DNA of 64,000 nt from Chachezhania antarctica (GTDB lineage: Bacteria > Pseudomonadota > Alphaproteobacteria > Rhodobacterales > Rhodobacteraceae): assembly GCF_003646465.1 (NCBI RefSeq), contig NZ_QZEX01000002.1, positions 514,472 to 578,471 of the forward strand, given 5' to 3'. Of the stretch, positions 8,776-17,634 are shown one piece after another (position 1 is the first letter of the stretch; every line of letters begins with the position of its first letter). A program made the translations under genes and the position numbers. The notes under the pieces are model-generated. The model was not told where the DNA came from and did not search any database. It saw only the letters and a list, made by a program, of their open reading frames with translations.

Positions 8776-9540
8776 CTCCTTAGCCTGCGCGGCTTCGACA
8801 ACCAACTCGCCGGGCACCGGCAGGCGCGAAACGCCTTCAGTCTGGCGGGTTTCTCCGCTGGGTCTGAGGGGAGACCCGTTCCTCAGAACTGGATCTCATC
8901 ATCGCGGTCGACCAACTCGGGATGTTCGCTCTCGGCCGAGGCTGTGTGGAAACTCGATCGAACATTGCCTGCCCCGGAACGATATTCTTGGACAGGCGCA
9001 CCTGTGTAAGTTTGTTCCAATGCGGGCCGCCACAGGCAGGCCAGCAAGGAAACCATTCTTCACGAATTCGGGAAATAAGAGCTTCCATGCAGCCTCGGCC
9101 CTCAAGAGACATTCGAGCCAGGAGCAACGGATGACCGGTCTCAGCCCCGCTCAAGACATTCGTGTTAAGCGCTGCATGCGACCGAGCGCTGACACCGAGG
9201 GCGGGGAATTGCCTTTCGCGGTAGCACCGACCAACGACCGTTTTGGGGTCGTCTTCTGTCTGTTCGCTTGGCGGTCCCCCGATTGAGATGGCCGTCATTC
9301 CCGACATCTGATCACCAGAGCCAGTCGCTTACATCAGTGACCATGGATTTCCGCTCCCTGGCCAACCTGCCGAGGCGCACTTTCAGACATGCCGCTGGAA
9401 ATCGGATCGTGTTGCGACCATGATGTCATCAATCTCCGATATGCGAGCGTAGAAAAGAAGGAATGATCGAAAATGAGTATTTCTATGGCGAACAAGGGCA
9501 GACGTGACGTCCGCGCCGCGGATCTCCACAGGGGGTAATG
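8776..9540. other. 765-base gap, nothing supported apart from a possible leader peptide
   Basis: Open frames on both strands (8723-9286 plus, 8837-9307 minus) oppose each other, lack ribosome sites and have no recognisable products, so I treat the stretch as non-coding or decayed. Just before the next gene a 21-codon frame starts at ATG 9473 and ends in TAATG, its stop overlapping ATG 9538. This could be a coupled leader peptide but is weak. Confidence 0.4.
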
Positions 9541-10752
9541 ATGACCGATCGGAGCGCGGTTTCCACGATTACTGGCTATTTCTATCAGTTCGACCGCTCT
9601 ATACTCAGCATCCTCGCGCTAACCGGAGATAATGACTCTGTGGCGATCGAATGCATCGAGGACATTGACGTCCAAACGGCCACGGAAACAACCGCCGTCC
9701 AGTGTAAATATTATGAGAAATCCGAGTACAACCATTCTGTTATCAAGCCCGCGATCCTTTTCATGCTCGAACACTACAAATCGGGCCTCACCGCCGGTCG
9801 GCCAGAGATCCAGTATCAGCTTAGCGGGCATTTTGCGTCTGGGCAGAACAAGCTCGCGCTCCCTTTCGATATCGGATTCCTCAAGTCGAATTTTCTCACC
9901 ACTACATCGAAGGGGAAAACGATCAGAAAGCATGAAGAGCTGGGTGTCAGTGACGCCGAGCTTGAAGGCTTCTTGAAACTTCTATCCATCGACGTGAACG
10001 CGGCGAAATTCGACGATCAGTTTCGGAGTATCATCGAGAGTCTGGCAGAAGAATTTGAGTGCTCGCCGTTCGTGGCTGAGTTCTTTTATTATAACAGCGC
10101 CCTGCGAGTTATCAAAGAACTGGCCACCGAATCGGAGGAGGCTCGGCGGGTCATAACAAGAAAAGCCTTTGTAAAGCGAATAGACACATCATCGTATCTC
10201 TTTGATGAGTGGTTTATCGCTAAGCTCGGTATGGATAAATACTATCTTGAGTTGCGCAAAGAGTTCTTCGCAAGTGGCGTCAACGTCTCCCCTGTGGAAC
10301 GGCTTTTCATCATCCATCTGGGTGGTAGAAGCTATAGCCGAAGCACGGTTAAAATGCTTCTGAAGACCATATCCCGGAAATATTCTAAGCTGTCCAAGCG
10401 CGACGCGAAGCCCTTCTCGCCTTACGTTCTGCTCGTCGGTATCGGCGAAAGCGAACTTGTCGGTCTAAAACAGGAGCTACACAACGAAGACGTTCGCTTC
10501 GTCGATGGCTACGATTTCAAGGGGGCCCAGTTCGACGCCGGGTCTATCTCCCGCCGCGCGTCCGTTGCCGGCCCGGCACTGAGGCTATTCTGCAATCTAA
10601 CAGAGGCGCGGCAGACCTTTCTGTCATTCCGTCGCTCACGCGAGATATACGAATTCTATAGCAGTGAGCCGGTTGAAGACTTTGGTGATGTCGCCATCAA
10701 CCATACCCGGTTCCAGGTTCCAAAATACGAAGATATCAATAAGATAATTTAG
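9541..10752 (+). CDS. DUF4297-like (Cap4-type) nuclease of a HerA defence pair
   Basis: A protein of about 403 residues. The N-terminus has the GYFYQF pattern common in DUF4297/Cap4-like nucleases, then an acidic strand (IECIEDIDV, Asp 41 and 43) and QCK (Gln 54, Lys 56). This spacing matches a PD-(D/E)xK restriction fold in which Q-x-K replaces E-x-K. The rest is helical with no further motif. Two ATGs stand side by side at 9538 and 9541; the run GGGGG at 9531-9535 fits the second. The stop is 8 bases before the HerA-like ATPase gene, so the pair is one operon. DUF4297 with HerA is an experimentally known anti-phage system in which the ATPase ring carries the nuclease. Family assignment is by pattern only. 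Confidence 0.75.
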   Translation: MTDRSAVSTITGYFYQFDRSILSILALTGDNDSVAIECIEDIDVQTATETTAVQCKYYEKSEYNHSVIKPAILFMLEHYKSGLTAGRPEIQYQLSGHFASGQNKLALPFDIGFLKSNFLTTTSKGKTIRKHEELGVSDAELEGFLKLLSIDVNAAKFDDQFRSIIESLAEEFECSPFVAEFFYYNSALRVIKELATESEEARRVITRKAFVKRIDTSSYLFDEWFIAKLGMDKYYLELRKEFFASGVNVSPVERLFIIHLGGRSYSRSTVKMLLKTISRKYSKLSKRDAKPFSPYVLLVGIGESELVGLKQELHNEDVRFVDGYDFKGAQFDAGSISRRASVAGPALRLFCNLTEARQTFLSFRRSREIYEFYSSEPVEDFGDVAINHTRFQVPKYEDINKII

Positions 10753-10760
10753 GAGATGAC

Positions 10761-12428
10761 ATGAGTGATGTAAAAGCGGAAGTAGTCGCGGTCTTTCCAA
10801 ACAAGGTCAAGATTGTTGTCGATGACCTCGAGAATTTCAGAATCGCTGAAGAGTCTCTCCGCGTCGGATCTTACTTGAAGATCGCCGACAATGAGAACGC
10901 GGTTCTGGTCGCTATCATTGAGAATTTCCAGATTCAGGCGCGCGATGACGGCAGCCAAGACTACGTGATCGAGGCCTTCCCGCTCGGCGTTCTGCGCGAT
11001 CAGAAGTTTGAGCGCGGGGGCGACGCCCTCGCCATCCCACCAAAGACAGTCCAACCGGCGACGATCGACGATATCCGACTGATTTATGGAAGTTCGCTAG
11101 CCGTGAAGGATCGCTTCTGCTTTTCGAACCTCGCGACGAACAATGAGGTCGAGGTTCCTGTCGACGGGAATAAATTCTTCAACAAGCATATCGCAGTGGT
11201 CGGTTCTACGGGCTCTGGCAAGTCGCACACCGTCGCGAAGATCATTCAGAAGGCGGTTGGCGCCAAGGGCGACTATACGCTCAACAACTCTCACGTGATC
11301 ATATTCGATATCCATTCGGAATATCGTGCGGCTTTTCCGGAGGCGAACTTCATCGACAGCACCAGCTTGGTTCTCCCCTACTGGATGCTGAGCGGCGAGG
11401 AGTTGGAAGAGTTCTTTCTCGACACAGAGGCGAATGACCACAATCAGCGCAACGTGTTCAAGGATGCCGTGATCCAAAGCCGTAAGGCTGAGTTTACGGG
11501 AAATGACGACGAAAGGAACCGGATCCATCTGGACACCCCGCTCCCGTTCGACATTCGCTACGTTTTGGATCATGCCAACCATCTCAACACCGAGATGGTC
11601 GACACCGGCGAGGTGTATGCTGCTAGTAACAAGGCGAAGGCCGGACAACCGAAACTCACGCAGGGTAGCCTTCATGGGCGGCTGACCAACTTTGTGAATC
11701 GTCTCGAGAACAAGATTAATGATCGGCGCCTCGACTTCTTCCTTAGCGAGAATTCTAAATCGATCTCTTTTGAGGAAACGCTCCGATCCATTCTCGGCTA
11801 TAGCGCTGACAAGCATAACAACGTTACGGTCATCGATCTGAGCGGCGTCCCGTTCGAGGTCCTGAGCATCACGGTCTCCCTGATTTCGCGGCTGATTTTC
11901 GAGCATGGCTATTTCTATAAGCGGCTGCGTTGTGCCGCCAATCCGAAGGAAGAGATCAACAACGATGCACCGATCCTCCTTGTTTACGAGGAAGCGCACA
12001 AATACGTGCCGACTAGCGAACTTTCAAAGTTCCGAGCGTCGAAAATGTCGATCGAGCGCATTGCCAAGGAGGGTCGTAAATATGGTGTCACCCTGCTCCT
12101 AGCGAGTCAGAGGCCCTCAGAGATTTCGGAGACGATCTTTTCACAATGCAACAATTTCATCGCAATGCGCCTGACCAATCCGGTCGACCAAGGCTACGTT
12201 CGCAAGTTGCTGCCAGACTCGCTGGGAACGCTTATCGACAAGATGCCCGGGTTTAAGCAGGGCGAAGCGCTGCTCGTCGGAGAGGCTGTCGCCCTACCGT
12301 CTGTAGTCCAAATCGAGAAATGCACGGTGGCTCCAGCATCGACTGATATTCCTTACTGGGACCTCTGGCAGCAAGAGTGGAAGGATCTTGCGATCGACAA
12401 GATCCGCGACGAGTGGTTGCGCCGCTAG
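10761..12428 (+). CDS. HerA-like hexameric ATPase/translocase
   Basis: 555 residues. A beta-rich N-terminal HAS-barrel-like domain of about 100 residues precedes a HerA/FtsK-type motor. Walker A is at about 148 (GSTGSGKSHT), Walker B near 409 ends in YEEAH with the double Glu of the HerA group, and a sensor segment reads LLLASQRPSEI. The C-terminus (TNPVDQGYVRKLLPD) is characteristic of bacterial HerA. It is expected to form a hexameric ring on DNA and to assemble with the upstream DUF4297-like nuclease. ATG 10761 follows a GGAGATG-type site in the 8-base gap. Codon use is noticeably AT-richer than in the metabolic genes of this window, consistent with acquisition by transfer. Confidence 0.9.
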   Translation: MSDVKAEVVAVFPNKVKIVVDDLENFRIAEESLRVGSYLKIADNENAVLVAIIENFQIQARDDGSQDYVIEAFPLGVLRDQKFERGGDALAIPPKTVQPATIDDIRLIYGSSLAVKDRFCFSNLATNNEVEVPVDGNKFFNKHIAVVGSTGSGKSHTVAKIIQKAVGAKGDYTLNNSHVIIFDIHSEYRAAFPEANFIDSTSLVLPYWMLSGEELEEFFLDTEANDHNQRNVFKDAVIQSRKAEFTGNDDERNRIHLDTPLPFDIRYVLDHANHLNTEMVDTGEVYAASNKAKAGQPKLTQGSLHGRLTNFVNRLENKINDRRLDFFLSENSKSISFEETLRSILGYSADKHNNVTVIDLSGVPFEVLSITVSLISRLIFEHGYFYKRLRCAANPKEEINNDAPILLVYEEAHKYVPTSELSKFRASKMSIERIAKEGRKYGVTLLLASQRPSEISETIFSQCNNFIAMRLTNPVDQGYVRKLLPDSLGTLIDKMPGFKQGEALLVGEAVALPSVVQIEKCTVAPASTDIPYWDLWQQEWKDLAIDKIRDEWLRR

Positions 12429-12800
12429 TCAGGCGATGGGGAGCAGCCGGAAAGTCATTGTCGACCGTTCTGCGAACTATTTTGCAGCTTGGCCAGTGAT
12501 GTTGGAACGCGCCTGACATCGGCCTTAGGCGACAGGTCTTAGGAGAAGAGCACCGGACGCTAGAAGGACTGAGATTGGGCGCAAAGCGGACGTTGCTCAT
12601 GAGGAGATCAATCGGCGGTTAGGTCCGGGACTGTCGGTCGCTGTGGCAGCGGAGCCGCCCGAACTGCATATCCGCTTCAGCACCAGAGCCGCCGTTCGTT
12701 CAGGTCGCAGCGAACGGCAGCTGTCCGCCCTTTGCGTCAAATCCTTGGGGCAGATAGGGCCTTACTAGTGAAGACAGCAGATGTGGGGCGGACGTAGCGT
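12429..12800. other. gap between HerA and the IS256 element, nothing seen
   Basis: About 370 bases. A 115-residue minus-strand frame (12253-12600) overlaps the HerA gene and is a shadow. No repeat, tRNA or clear terminator was found, although the genes on either side (HerA and, before the insertion, the helicase) converge here. Confidence 0.5.
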
Positions 12801-12804
12801 TCAA

Positions 12805-12812
12805 TTTAAGGA
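12805..12812. repeat. left target-site duplication of the IS256 element
   Basis: TTTAAGGA immediately left of the element, identical to 14142-14149 on the right. On the minus strand these bases belonged to the last codons of the helicase gene. Confidence 0.93.
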
Positions 12813-14141
12813 GAGAGTGTCAGATCTTCTGTGTATGAGTGATCCGGTCCATGCTTCTTCGAAAGGAAGCACGCATGACGATTTCCAAGGAACTGCTGGA
12901 CGAACTGCTGAAGGGCGTGGAGCGCCCTGAGGACCTGCTCGGCGAGGCCGGGCTGATGAAAGAGCTGAGGATCAAGCTCATGGAGCGGATGCTGGGCGCC
13001 GAGCTGACCGCGCATCTGGGCTATGAAGAGGGCAAGGAGGTTCCACCGGGACAGGGCAACCGCCGGAACGGCACCTCGACCAAGGTGCTGAAGGGACAGG
13101 ACGGAGAGATGCCGGTGGCGGTGCCCCGCGACCGCGACAGCAGCTTCGAGCCCGAACTGGTGAAGAAGGGCCAGACCCGGATCGACGGGATGGACGACAA
13201 GATCATCGGGCTCTATGCCGCCGGGCTGACGGTGCGGGATATTCAGGCCCATCTGCTCGATCTCTACGGTCTGAAGGTCTCGCCCGACCTGATCAGCCGC
13301 GTGACCGACGCCGTTCTGGACGAGGTCCGGGAATGGCAGAGCCGGGCGCTGGAACGAATGTATCCGATCGTGATCTTCGACGCGCTACGGGTGAAGATCC
13401 GCGATGCCGACAGCCGGACGGTGAAGAACAAGGCCGTGTATGTCGCCTTGGGCGTTACCCGCGATGGCCAGCGCGAGGTTCTTGGCCTCTGGATCGCCGA
13501 AAATGAAGGCGCCAAATTCTGGCTTTCGGTGATGAACGAGCTGAAGAACCGCGGCACCCAGGACATTCTGATCGCGGTCGTGGACGGTCTGAAGGGCTTC
13601 CCCGAGGCCATCACCGCCGCCTTCCCGGAGGCCATGGTCCAGACCTGCATCGTGCATCTGGTGCGCCACAGCCTGAACTTCTGTTCCTGGAAGGACCGGA
13701 AGGTGGTGGCTGCCGACCTGCGCCGGATTTACAGCGCCCCGACCGTCGATATGGCCGAGGCCGAGCTCGATGCCTTCGAGGAGAAATGGGCCGGGAAATA
13801 CGCCTCCATTGCCCCGGCCTGGCGCCGGGGATGGCAGGAGGTGATCCCGTTCTTTGGTTTCGATCCCGCGATCCGCAAGATCATCTACACCACGAATGCC
13901 ATAGAAAGTCTGAACCGCGTCATCCGGAAATCCATCAAGACACGGGGCTCGTTCCCGACCGACGAGGCCGCGACCAAGCTGATCTACCTCGCAATCCGCA
14001 AATTCGAAAAGGATGGCCGAAATGTCCGGGAATGGTTTGCCGCCCGCAATCAGTTCGCCATAATGTTCGGCGAGCGCTTCGACGCTTGAGTATCCCAAAC
14101 CGCATGGGCCGACCCGGATACACAAAGTTCAGGACACTCCC
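12813..14141 (+). mobile_element. complete IS256-family insertion sequence (1329 bp)
   Basis: The element is bounded by imperfect terminal inverted repeats: the left end reads GAGAGTGTC...TGTGTAT and the right end, read inward, GGGAGTGTCC...TGTGTAT. It is flanked by a perfect 8-bp direct repeat, TTTAAGGA, at 12805-12812 and 14142-14149, within the 8-9 bp typical of IS256. The single transposase gene inside is intact. The identical flanks and intact gene indicate a recent and possibly still mobile copy. It inserted at the extreme 3' end of the minus-strand helicase gene. Confidence 0.95.
12875..14089 (+). CDS. IS256-family (Mutator-type) transposase
   Basis: About 404 residues from ATG 12875, which is preceded by GAAAGGAAG; an upstream start at 12839 would lie in the terminal repeat. 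The DDE residues fit the family: an Asp in VIFDALRVKIRD, an Asp in AVVDGLKGFPEAI and the Glu in TTNAIESLNRVIRKSIKTRG, which is the classic Mutator/IS256 signature with a preceding C-x2-H (QTCIVHLVRHS). No frameshift or premature stop is seen, so the enzyme should be active. Confidence 0.96.
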   Translation: MTISKELLDELLKGVERPEDLLGEAGLMKELRIKLMERMLGAELTAHLGYEEGKEVPPGQGNRRNGTSTKVLKGQDGEMPVAVPRDRDSSFEPELVKKGQTRIDGMDDKIIGLYAAGLTVRDIQAHLLDLYGLKVSPDLISRVTDAVLDEVREWQSRALERMYPIVIFDALRVKIRDADSRTVKNKAVYVALGVTRDGQREVLGLWIAENEGAKFWLSVMNELKNRGTQDILIAVVDGLKGFPEAITAAFPEAMVQTCIVHLVRHSLNFCSWKDRKVVAADLRRIYSAPTVDMAEAELDAFEEKWAGKYASIAPAWRRGWQEVIPFFGFDPAIRKIIYTTNAIESLNRVIRKSIKTRGSFPTDEAATKLIYLAIRKFEKDGRNVREWFAARNQFAIMFGERFDA

Positions 14142-16321
14142 TTTAAGGATCCTTTTCGAACAATAGCTGCGACCACATCCGGAAGCGCCTGCACCGACAA
14201 CCTTGAGGATTCCGCGTCCAGAACTAGAAGCGCGCTAGACAGATATGGATGAAACTTCTCCGACATCAGGTTTCCTGCTCCCGCGAACAAATCGACAGGT
14301 TCGCCGGATCGAATATCGGCCAGGAGTGCTCGAAGATCAGGTGTTTCATCGCCGACCTCCACCAGCAGAAACCCGTCATGCTGCTCGACTGAAAATCCCT
14401 CACTTCTAAGTGCGAGCGCCAGGGTTGACGTCTTAACCGTCCCCACTCGCGTTGCGATGATCGATGTACGCTCGCTGAGAGCCTGGATATTTGTGGCTCG
14501 AAACCCAAGTTGGTCATAATGTGCACGCGCTTCGTCTAGCATCTTTAGAGAAACCGCGTCCATGTATGCCGGTTGGGTGCCTCCTTCGAGCACTGCGAAC
14601 ATTCGATCAATCACCTTGTCATGAATGTCACCAGGATCACCGCCAAAGACAGGAGGCACGCCCGCCTTCGCGGGTTTGACCACGATCACCTTCTCGCGGT
14701 CATGGATTTCCTGAACCACCCACCGCCGCCCAGAGAAAATCAGAAGCATCCCTGGGGCAAGAACATTGTCAATCGGCAGGGTGCCAAGATCCCTCCCGTC
14801 TGCGACCAAGCGGAATTCCTCAGGCGTCTGAAACACTGCGTAGAAGCTGTAGTGTTCGACCAGCTTTTCGCCTGCAGGTCCCAAGAGTAGCAGTCCGCTT
14901 CCGGACTGTTCGATCAAACCGGTTTCGGTATGACCGATCGAACGCAACACATCCGCGAAAACTTCGGTTGTGACCTTGCGGAAGGGGCCCTCGCGACACA
15001 GGATTCTGTAGACCACACTGGCAGAAGCACCTCCGCGTTGTGCAATGACAGACAGTATCTGATGGACGAGCGTCGAAAGATGAAGCGCCTGCGGTCTTGG
15101 CGGTTCGCACCACCCCTCAAGTAACAGGTCTATCATCGCGATCGACCGGATCAAACCAAGGCGAAGACGATCAACGAAGCTGCTTTCTGGCGTCAACTGA
15201 GTCTCGACGGCATACTGCCGCAAGACGGCTGGTTGTCCCTCGCGTCGGCCGGACCGGCCGAGACGTTGTCGCAACGCGGCGACGCTGAATGGCGCGCCGA
15301 TTTGGGCCACGCAGGTCACATCACCGATGTCGATTCCAAGCTCGAGCGTCGACGTGCAGACGGCAGTTGTCGGCTTTGCGGCGTCCTTTAAGCGGCGTTC
15401 CACGAAGTCTCGGTGTTCGCGGGAGAGGCTAGCGTGGTGAGGATAGAATTCCTGCGGCAGATGTTCCCTCTCGCAGAGTTCCCGCAGCCGATCTGCATAG
15501 ATCTCGACTCGTTGCCTCGCCCCAGCGAAGACGAGGTTGTCGCTGCCTCGAAGGTGCTTGAACAGATGGGCTGCGATGGCATCCGTTGCGGATGGGCTGT
15601 TTTCATCCTCATCGCCTGATACGTAGCCGCGAAGCTGGAGCCTCAATTCAGCCTCGCCGCCATCTGCTTCTATGAGCTGGACAGCGTTTGCAGCGTCAGG
15701 GCGAAGATAGGCCTTGGCGAGGTCCATGTCGCCCAGCGTAGCTGACAGACCTATCCGACGGAGTGGGCGCTTTATCGTGAGCTCGAGCCTTGTGAGCAAC
15801 GAACGGAGCTGGACACCGCGTTCGCTATCTAGAACCGTGTGCAACTCATCGATAACGACCGCGCGCGTGGCCCCAAACAGGCGGCTAATTTCCAAACCGC
15901 GACGAATGAACAGTGCCTCAAGGGACTCTGGAGTTATCAGCAGGATCCCTTTTGGAGATTTCAGCGCGCGCGTCTTGATCGATTGAGAAACATCCCCGTG
16001 CCATGGAACAACCGGCAGCTCTGCTTCCTGGCAGATGCCCTCCAGCCGCATGGCCTGGTCCGTGATCAAGGCTTTCAGCGGACCGATATAAAGCAGGTCG
16101 AAGCCGATGCCGCCGAACGGCTCGTCAAGCACCTGTGAAATCAACGGCAGGAACGCCGCCTCGGTCTTTCCGCCCGCCGTGGAAGCCGCAACGATCAAAT
16201 CGGCATCGGTCTCGCAGATCGTCCGGATGGATCGCGCCTGGATGTCGCGAAGCTCGCGCCATCCTTGCTGGCGTATCCATTTCTGCACAGGCCTCGCCAG
16301 CTTGTCGAACGCACTGCTCAT
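14129..16321 (-). CDS. Lhr/BrxHI-like superfamily II helicase, C-terminus rewritten by IS256
   Basis: 730 residues with the full SF2 set: Q-motif region (RDIQARSI), Walker A STAGGKT at about 48-53, DEAH-box variant DELH, SATLGD, a motif IV-like FAGARQR, LELGIDIGDV and QRLGRSGRR. The post-helicase region resembles Lhr-type and BREX BrxHI helicases. The stop TGA (14129-14131) lies inside the right terminal repeat of the IS256 element. Joining the target duplication to the bases left of the IS gives TCC TTA AAT TGA, so the original protein ended in Ser-Leu-Asn; it now ends Ser-Leu-Lys-Gly-Val-Ser. Loss of function is unlikely. The start ATG at 16321 is 5 bases after the ATPase stop, so this is the third gene of an operon. 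Confidence 0.88.
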   Translation of the reverse strand: MSSAFDKLARPVQKWIRQQGWRELRDIQARSIRTICETDADLIVAASTAGGKTEAAFLPLISQVLDEPFGGIGFDLLYIGPLKALITDQAMRLEGICQEAELPVVPWHGDVSQSIKTRALKSPKGILLITPESLEALFIRRGLEISRLFGATRAVVIDELHTVLDSERGVQLRSLLTRLELTIKRPLRRIGLSATLGDMDLAKAYLRPDAANAVQLIEADGGEAELRLQLRGYVSGDEDENSPSATDAIAAHLFKHLRGSDNLVFAGARQRVEIYADRLRELCEREHLPQEFYPHHASLSREHRDFVERRLKDAAKPTTAVCTSTLELGIDIGDVTCVAQIGAPFSVAALRQRLGRSGRREGQPAVLRQYAVETQLTPESSFVDRLRLGLIRSIAMIDLLLEGWCEPPRPQALHLSTLVHQILSVIAQRGGASASVVYRILCREGPFRKVTTEVFADVLRSIGHTETGLIEQSGSGLLLLGPAGEKLVEHYSFYAVFQTPEEFRLVADGRDLGTLPIDNVLAPGMLLIFSGRRWVVQEIHDREKVIVVKPAKAGVPPVFGGDPGDIHDKVIDRMFAVLEGGTQPAYMDAVSLKMLDEARAHYDQLGFRATNIQALSERTSIIATRVGTVKTSTLALALRSEGFSVEQHDGFLLVEVGDETPDLRALLADIRSGEPVDLFAGAGNLMSEKFHPYLSSALLVLDAESSRLSVQALPDVVAAIVRKGSLKGVS
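14142..14149. repeat. right target-site duplication of the IS256 element
   Basis: TTTAAGGA, the second copy of the 8-bp duplication. It lies inside the helicase reading frame on the minus strand, in the codons for Ser-Leu-Lys near the C-terminus. Confidence 0.93.
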
Positions 16322-16326
16322 CGGCG

Positions 16327-17634
16327 TCAGAGCTTGAAGCTGATCAGGTCATCATCACCGGGGTCTTGGGCACCAGTCGACTCGTCGACCTCGGTCATGT
16401 CTTCGCCGCGGTCTTCGTATACCTCGATCTTTTCGATTAGGTCGCTCCACTCGACACCGGGGTTTTGCTCGAGCACGGAAAGCAGGTTCACGAAGGCCGT
16501 CACCGTATTGCGCGGGGTGCGGAAGTAAGCTTCACCGATCCGGTCCGAGCAATGCGCCATGAAGGCCTCGAGCGCATCGTCTGGCAGAGCACCGGCGTCG
16601 TCCTGCATGATCCGCCGGACATTGGCCAGAAGAACGAAGAGGTCCTCAGGGGTCAGGCTGGCCAGCCGGACAACAGGTCCTGAAAGGTCAACCAACCCGT
16701 CTCGCGCGAAGGTGTTCTCGGCCAAACGCGACTGGAGGGCCTCGTAGCTGTAAAGCCCTCGACGGGTGTTCATCAGGAATTCCGGTGTGCCGCCCATGAG
16801 AAATCCGAGGTTCTCGGCACTGCCCTGCAGCACATCATTCAGGATCCGGAGGATCTGTTCGTAGTTTGCATTGCGAGCCTGCGACGAGGTCAGCTTGTAG
16901 AGGTTCACCATCTCGTCGAGGCCGACGAGCAAGCCTTTGTAACCGGCTTCACACACGAATGCCGACATCAGCTTCAGATGGTCATAGACACTGGCATCGT
17001 CGATGATCGTTCGCACTCCAAGCGCCTTGCGCGCGTCGGTGCGTGTGGCGAATTCACCACGCAGCCATCTCAAGGCAGCGGATTTCAACTCGTCGTCGCC
17101 GGTCTCATGGCCTTCCCAATATCTCCGGATCACCTCTGCGAATTCAAACCCCCCGGTGAGCTCTTCGAAGTGACCAAGGCGTTCACGAATGACAGACCCC
17201 GTGGGCGCATCGCGTTCCTCAGCATCGCGGTGTGCTTGGCTGACGAAACGCTCCACCACGCTGGCCAAGGCCCCGCCATCTGGCTTTGTCCGTGTCGACA
17301 GGTTTCGGGCCATCTCTGCATAGAGGCCTCGAGCTTGACCACCGGTCGCGTGAATGCGCCGGTCGGGCGCCAGGTCCGCGAACATCACCACCAGACCCTT
17401 TTCAAGCGCGACAAGACGGATCAGATTCATGAAGAACGTCTTTCCCGATCCGTATTCTCCGATGATGAACCGGATCGCCGATCCGCCATCGGATATCCGG
17501 TCCATGTCCTTGACGAGCTCTTCAATCTCGCGGACGCGGCCGACTTGGATGTGACGCAGGCCGAGCTTGGGCACGACCCCTGCCCGAAGCGCCTGCACGA
17601 TTGCATCGCGTTCACGTGGTTTCAACTTCGACAT
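16327..17634 (-). CDS. BrxD-like P-loop ATPase (DUF2791 type)
   Basis: 435 residues. Walker A GEYGSGKT lies at about 59-66 in the IGEYGSGKTFF setting shared by the BREX ATPases BrxC and BrxD. Walker B is in LLVGLDEM near 238, and the final 100 residues end in an acidic tail. The length and the pattern AILRAGVVPxxGLRHIxVGRxxEI at the N-terminus fit the DUF2791/BrxD group better than the much larger BrxC. ATG 17634 is preferred because GGAGGG stands 6 bases upstream; an in-frame ATG at 17649 has no such site. The gene starts within the last 23 bases of the TerB-domain gene and is followed after 5 bases by the helicase. No BREX methylase, PglZ or BrxC is present here. Confidence 0.82.
   Translation of the reverse strand: MSKLKPRERDAIVQALRAGVVPKLGLRHIQVGRVREIEELVKDMDRISDGGSAIRFIIGEYGSGKTFFMNLIRLVALEKGLVVMFADLAPDRRIHATGGQARGLYAEMARNLSTRTKPDGGALASVVERFVSQAHRDAEERDAPTGSVIRERLGHFEELTGGFEFAEVIRRYWEGHETGDDELKSAALRWLRGEFATRTDARKALGVRTIIDDASVYDHLKLMSAFVCEAGYKGLLVGLDEMVNLYKLTSSQARNANYEQILRILNDVLQGSAENLGFLMGGTPEFLMNTRRGLYSYEALQSRLAENTFARDGLVDLSGPVVRLASLTPEDLFVLLANVRRIMQDDAGALPDDALEAFMAHCSDRIGEAYFRTPRNTVTAFVNLLSVLEQNPGVEWSDLIEKIEVYEDRGEDMTEVDESTGAQDPGDDDLISFKL

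Noticed and set aside
8837-9307. A 156-residue minus-strand frame in the gap before the HerA pair
   Set aside because: No ribosome site or recognisable domain, and it is opposed by an equally long plus-strand frame.
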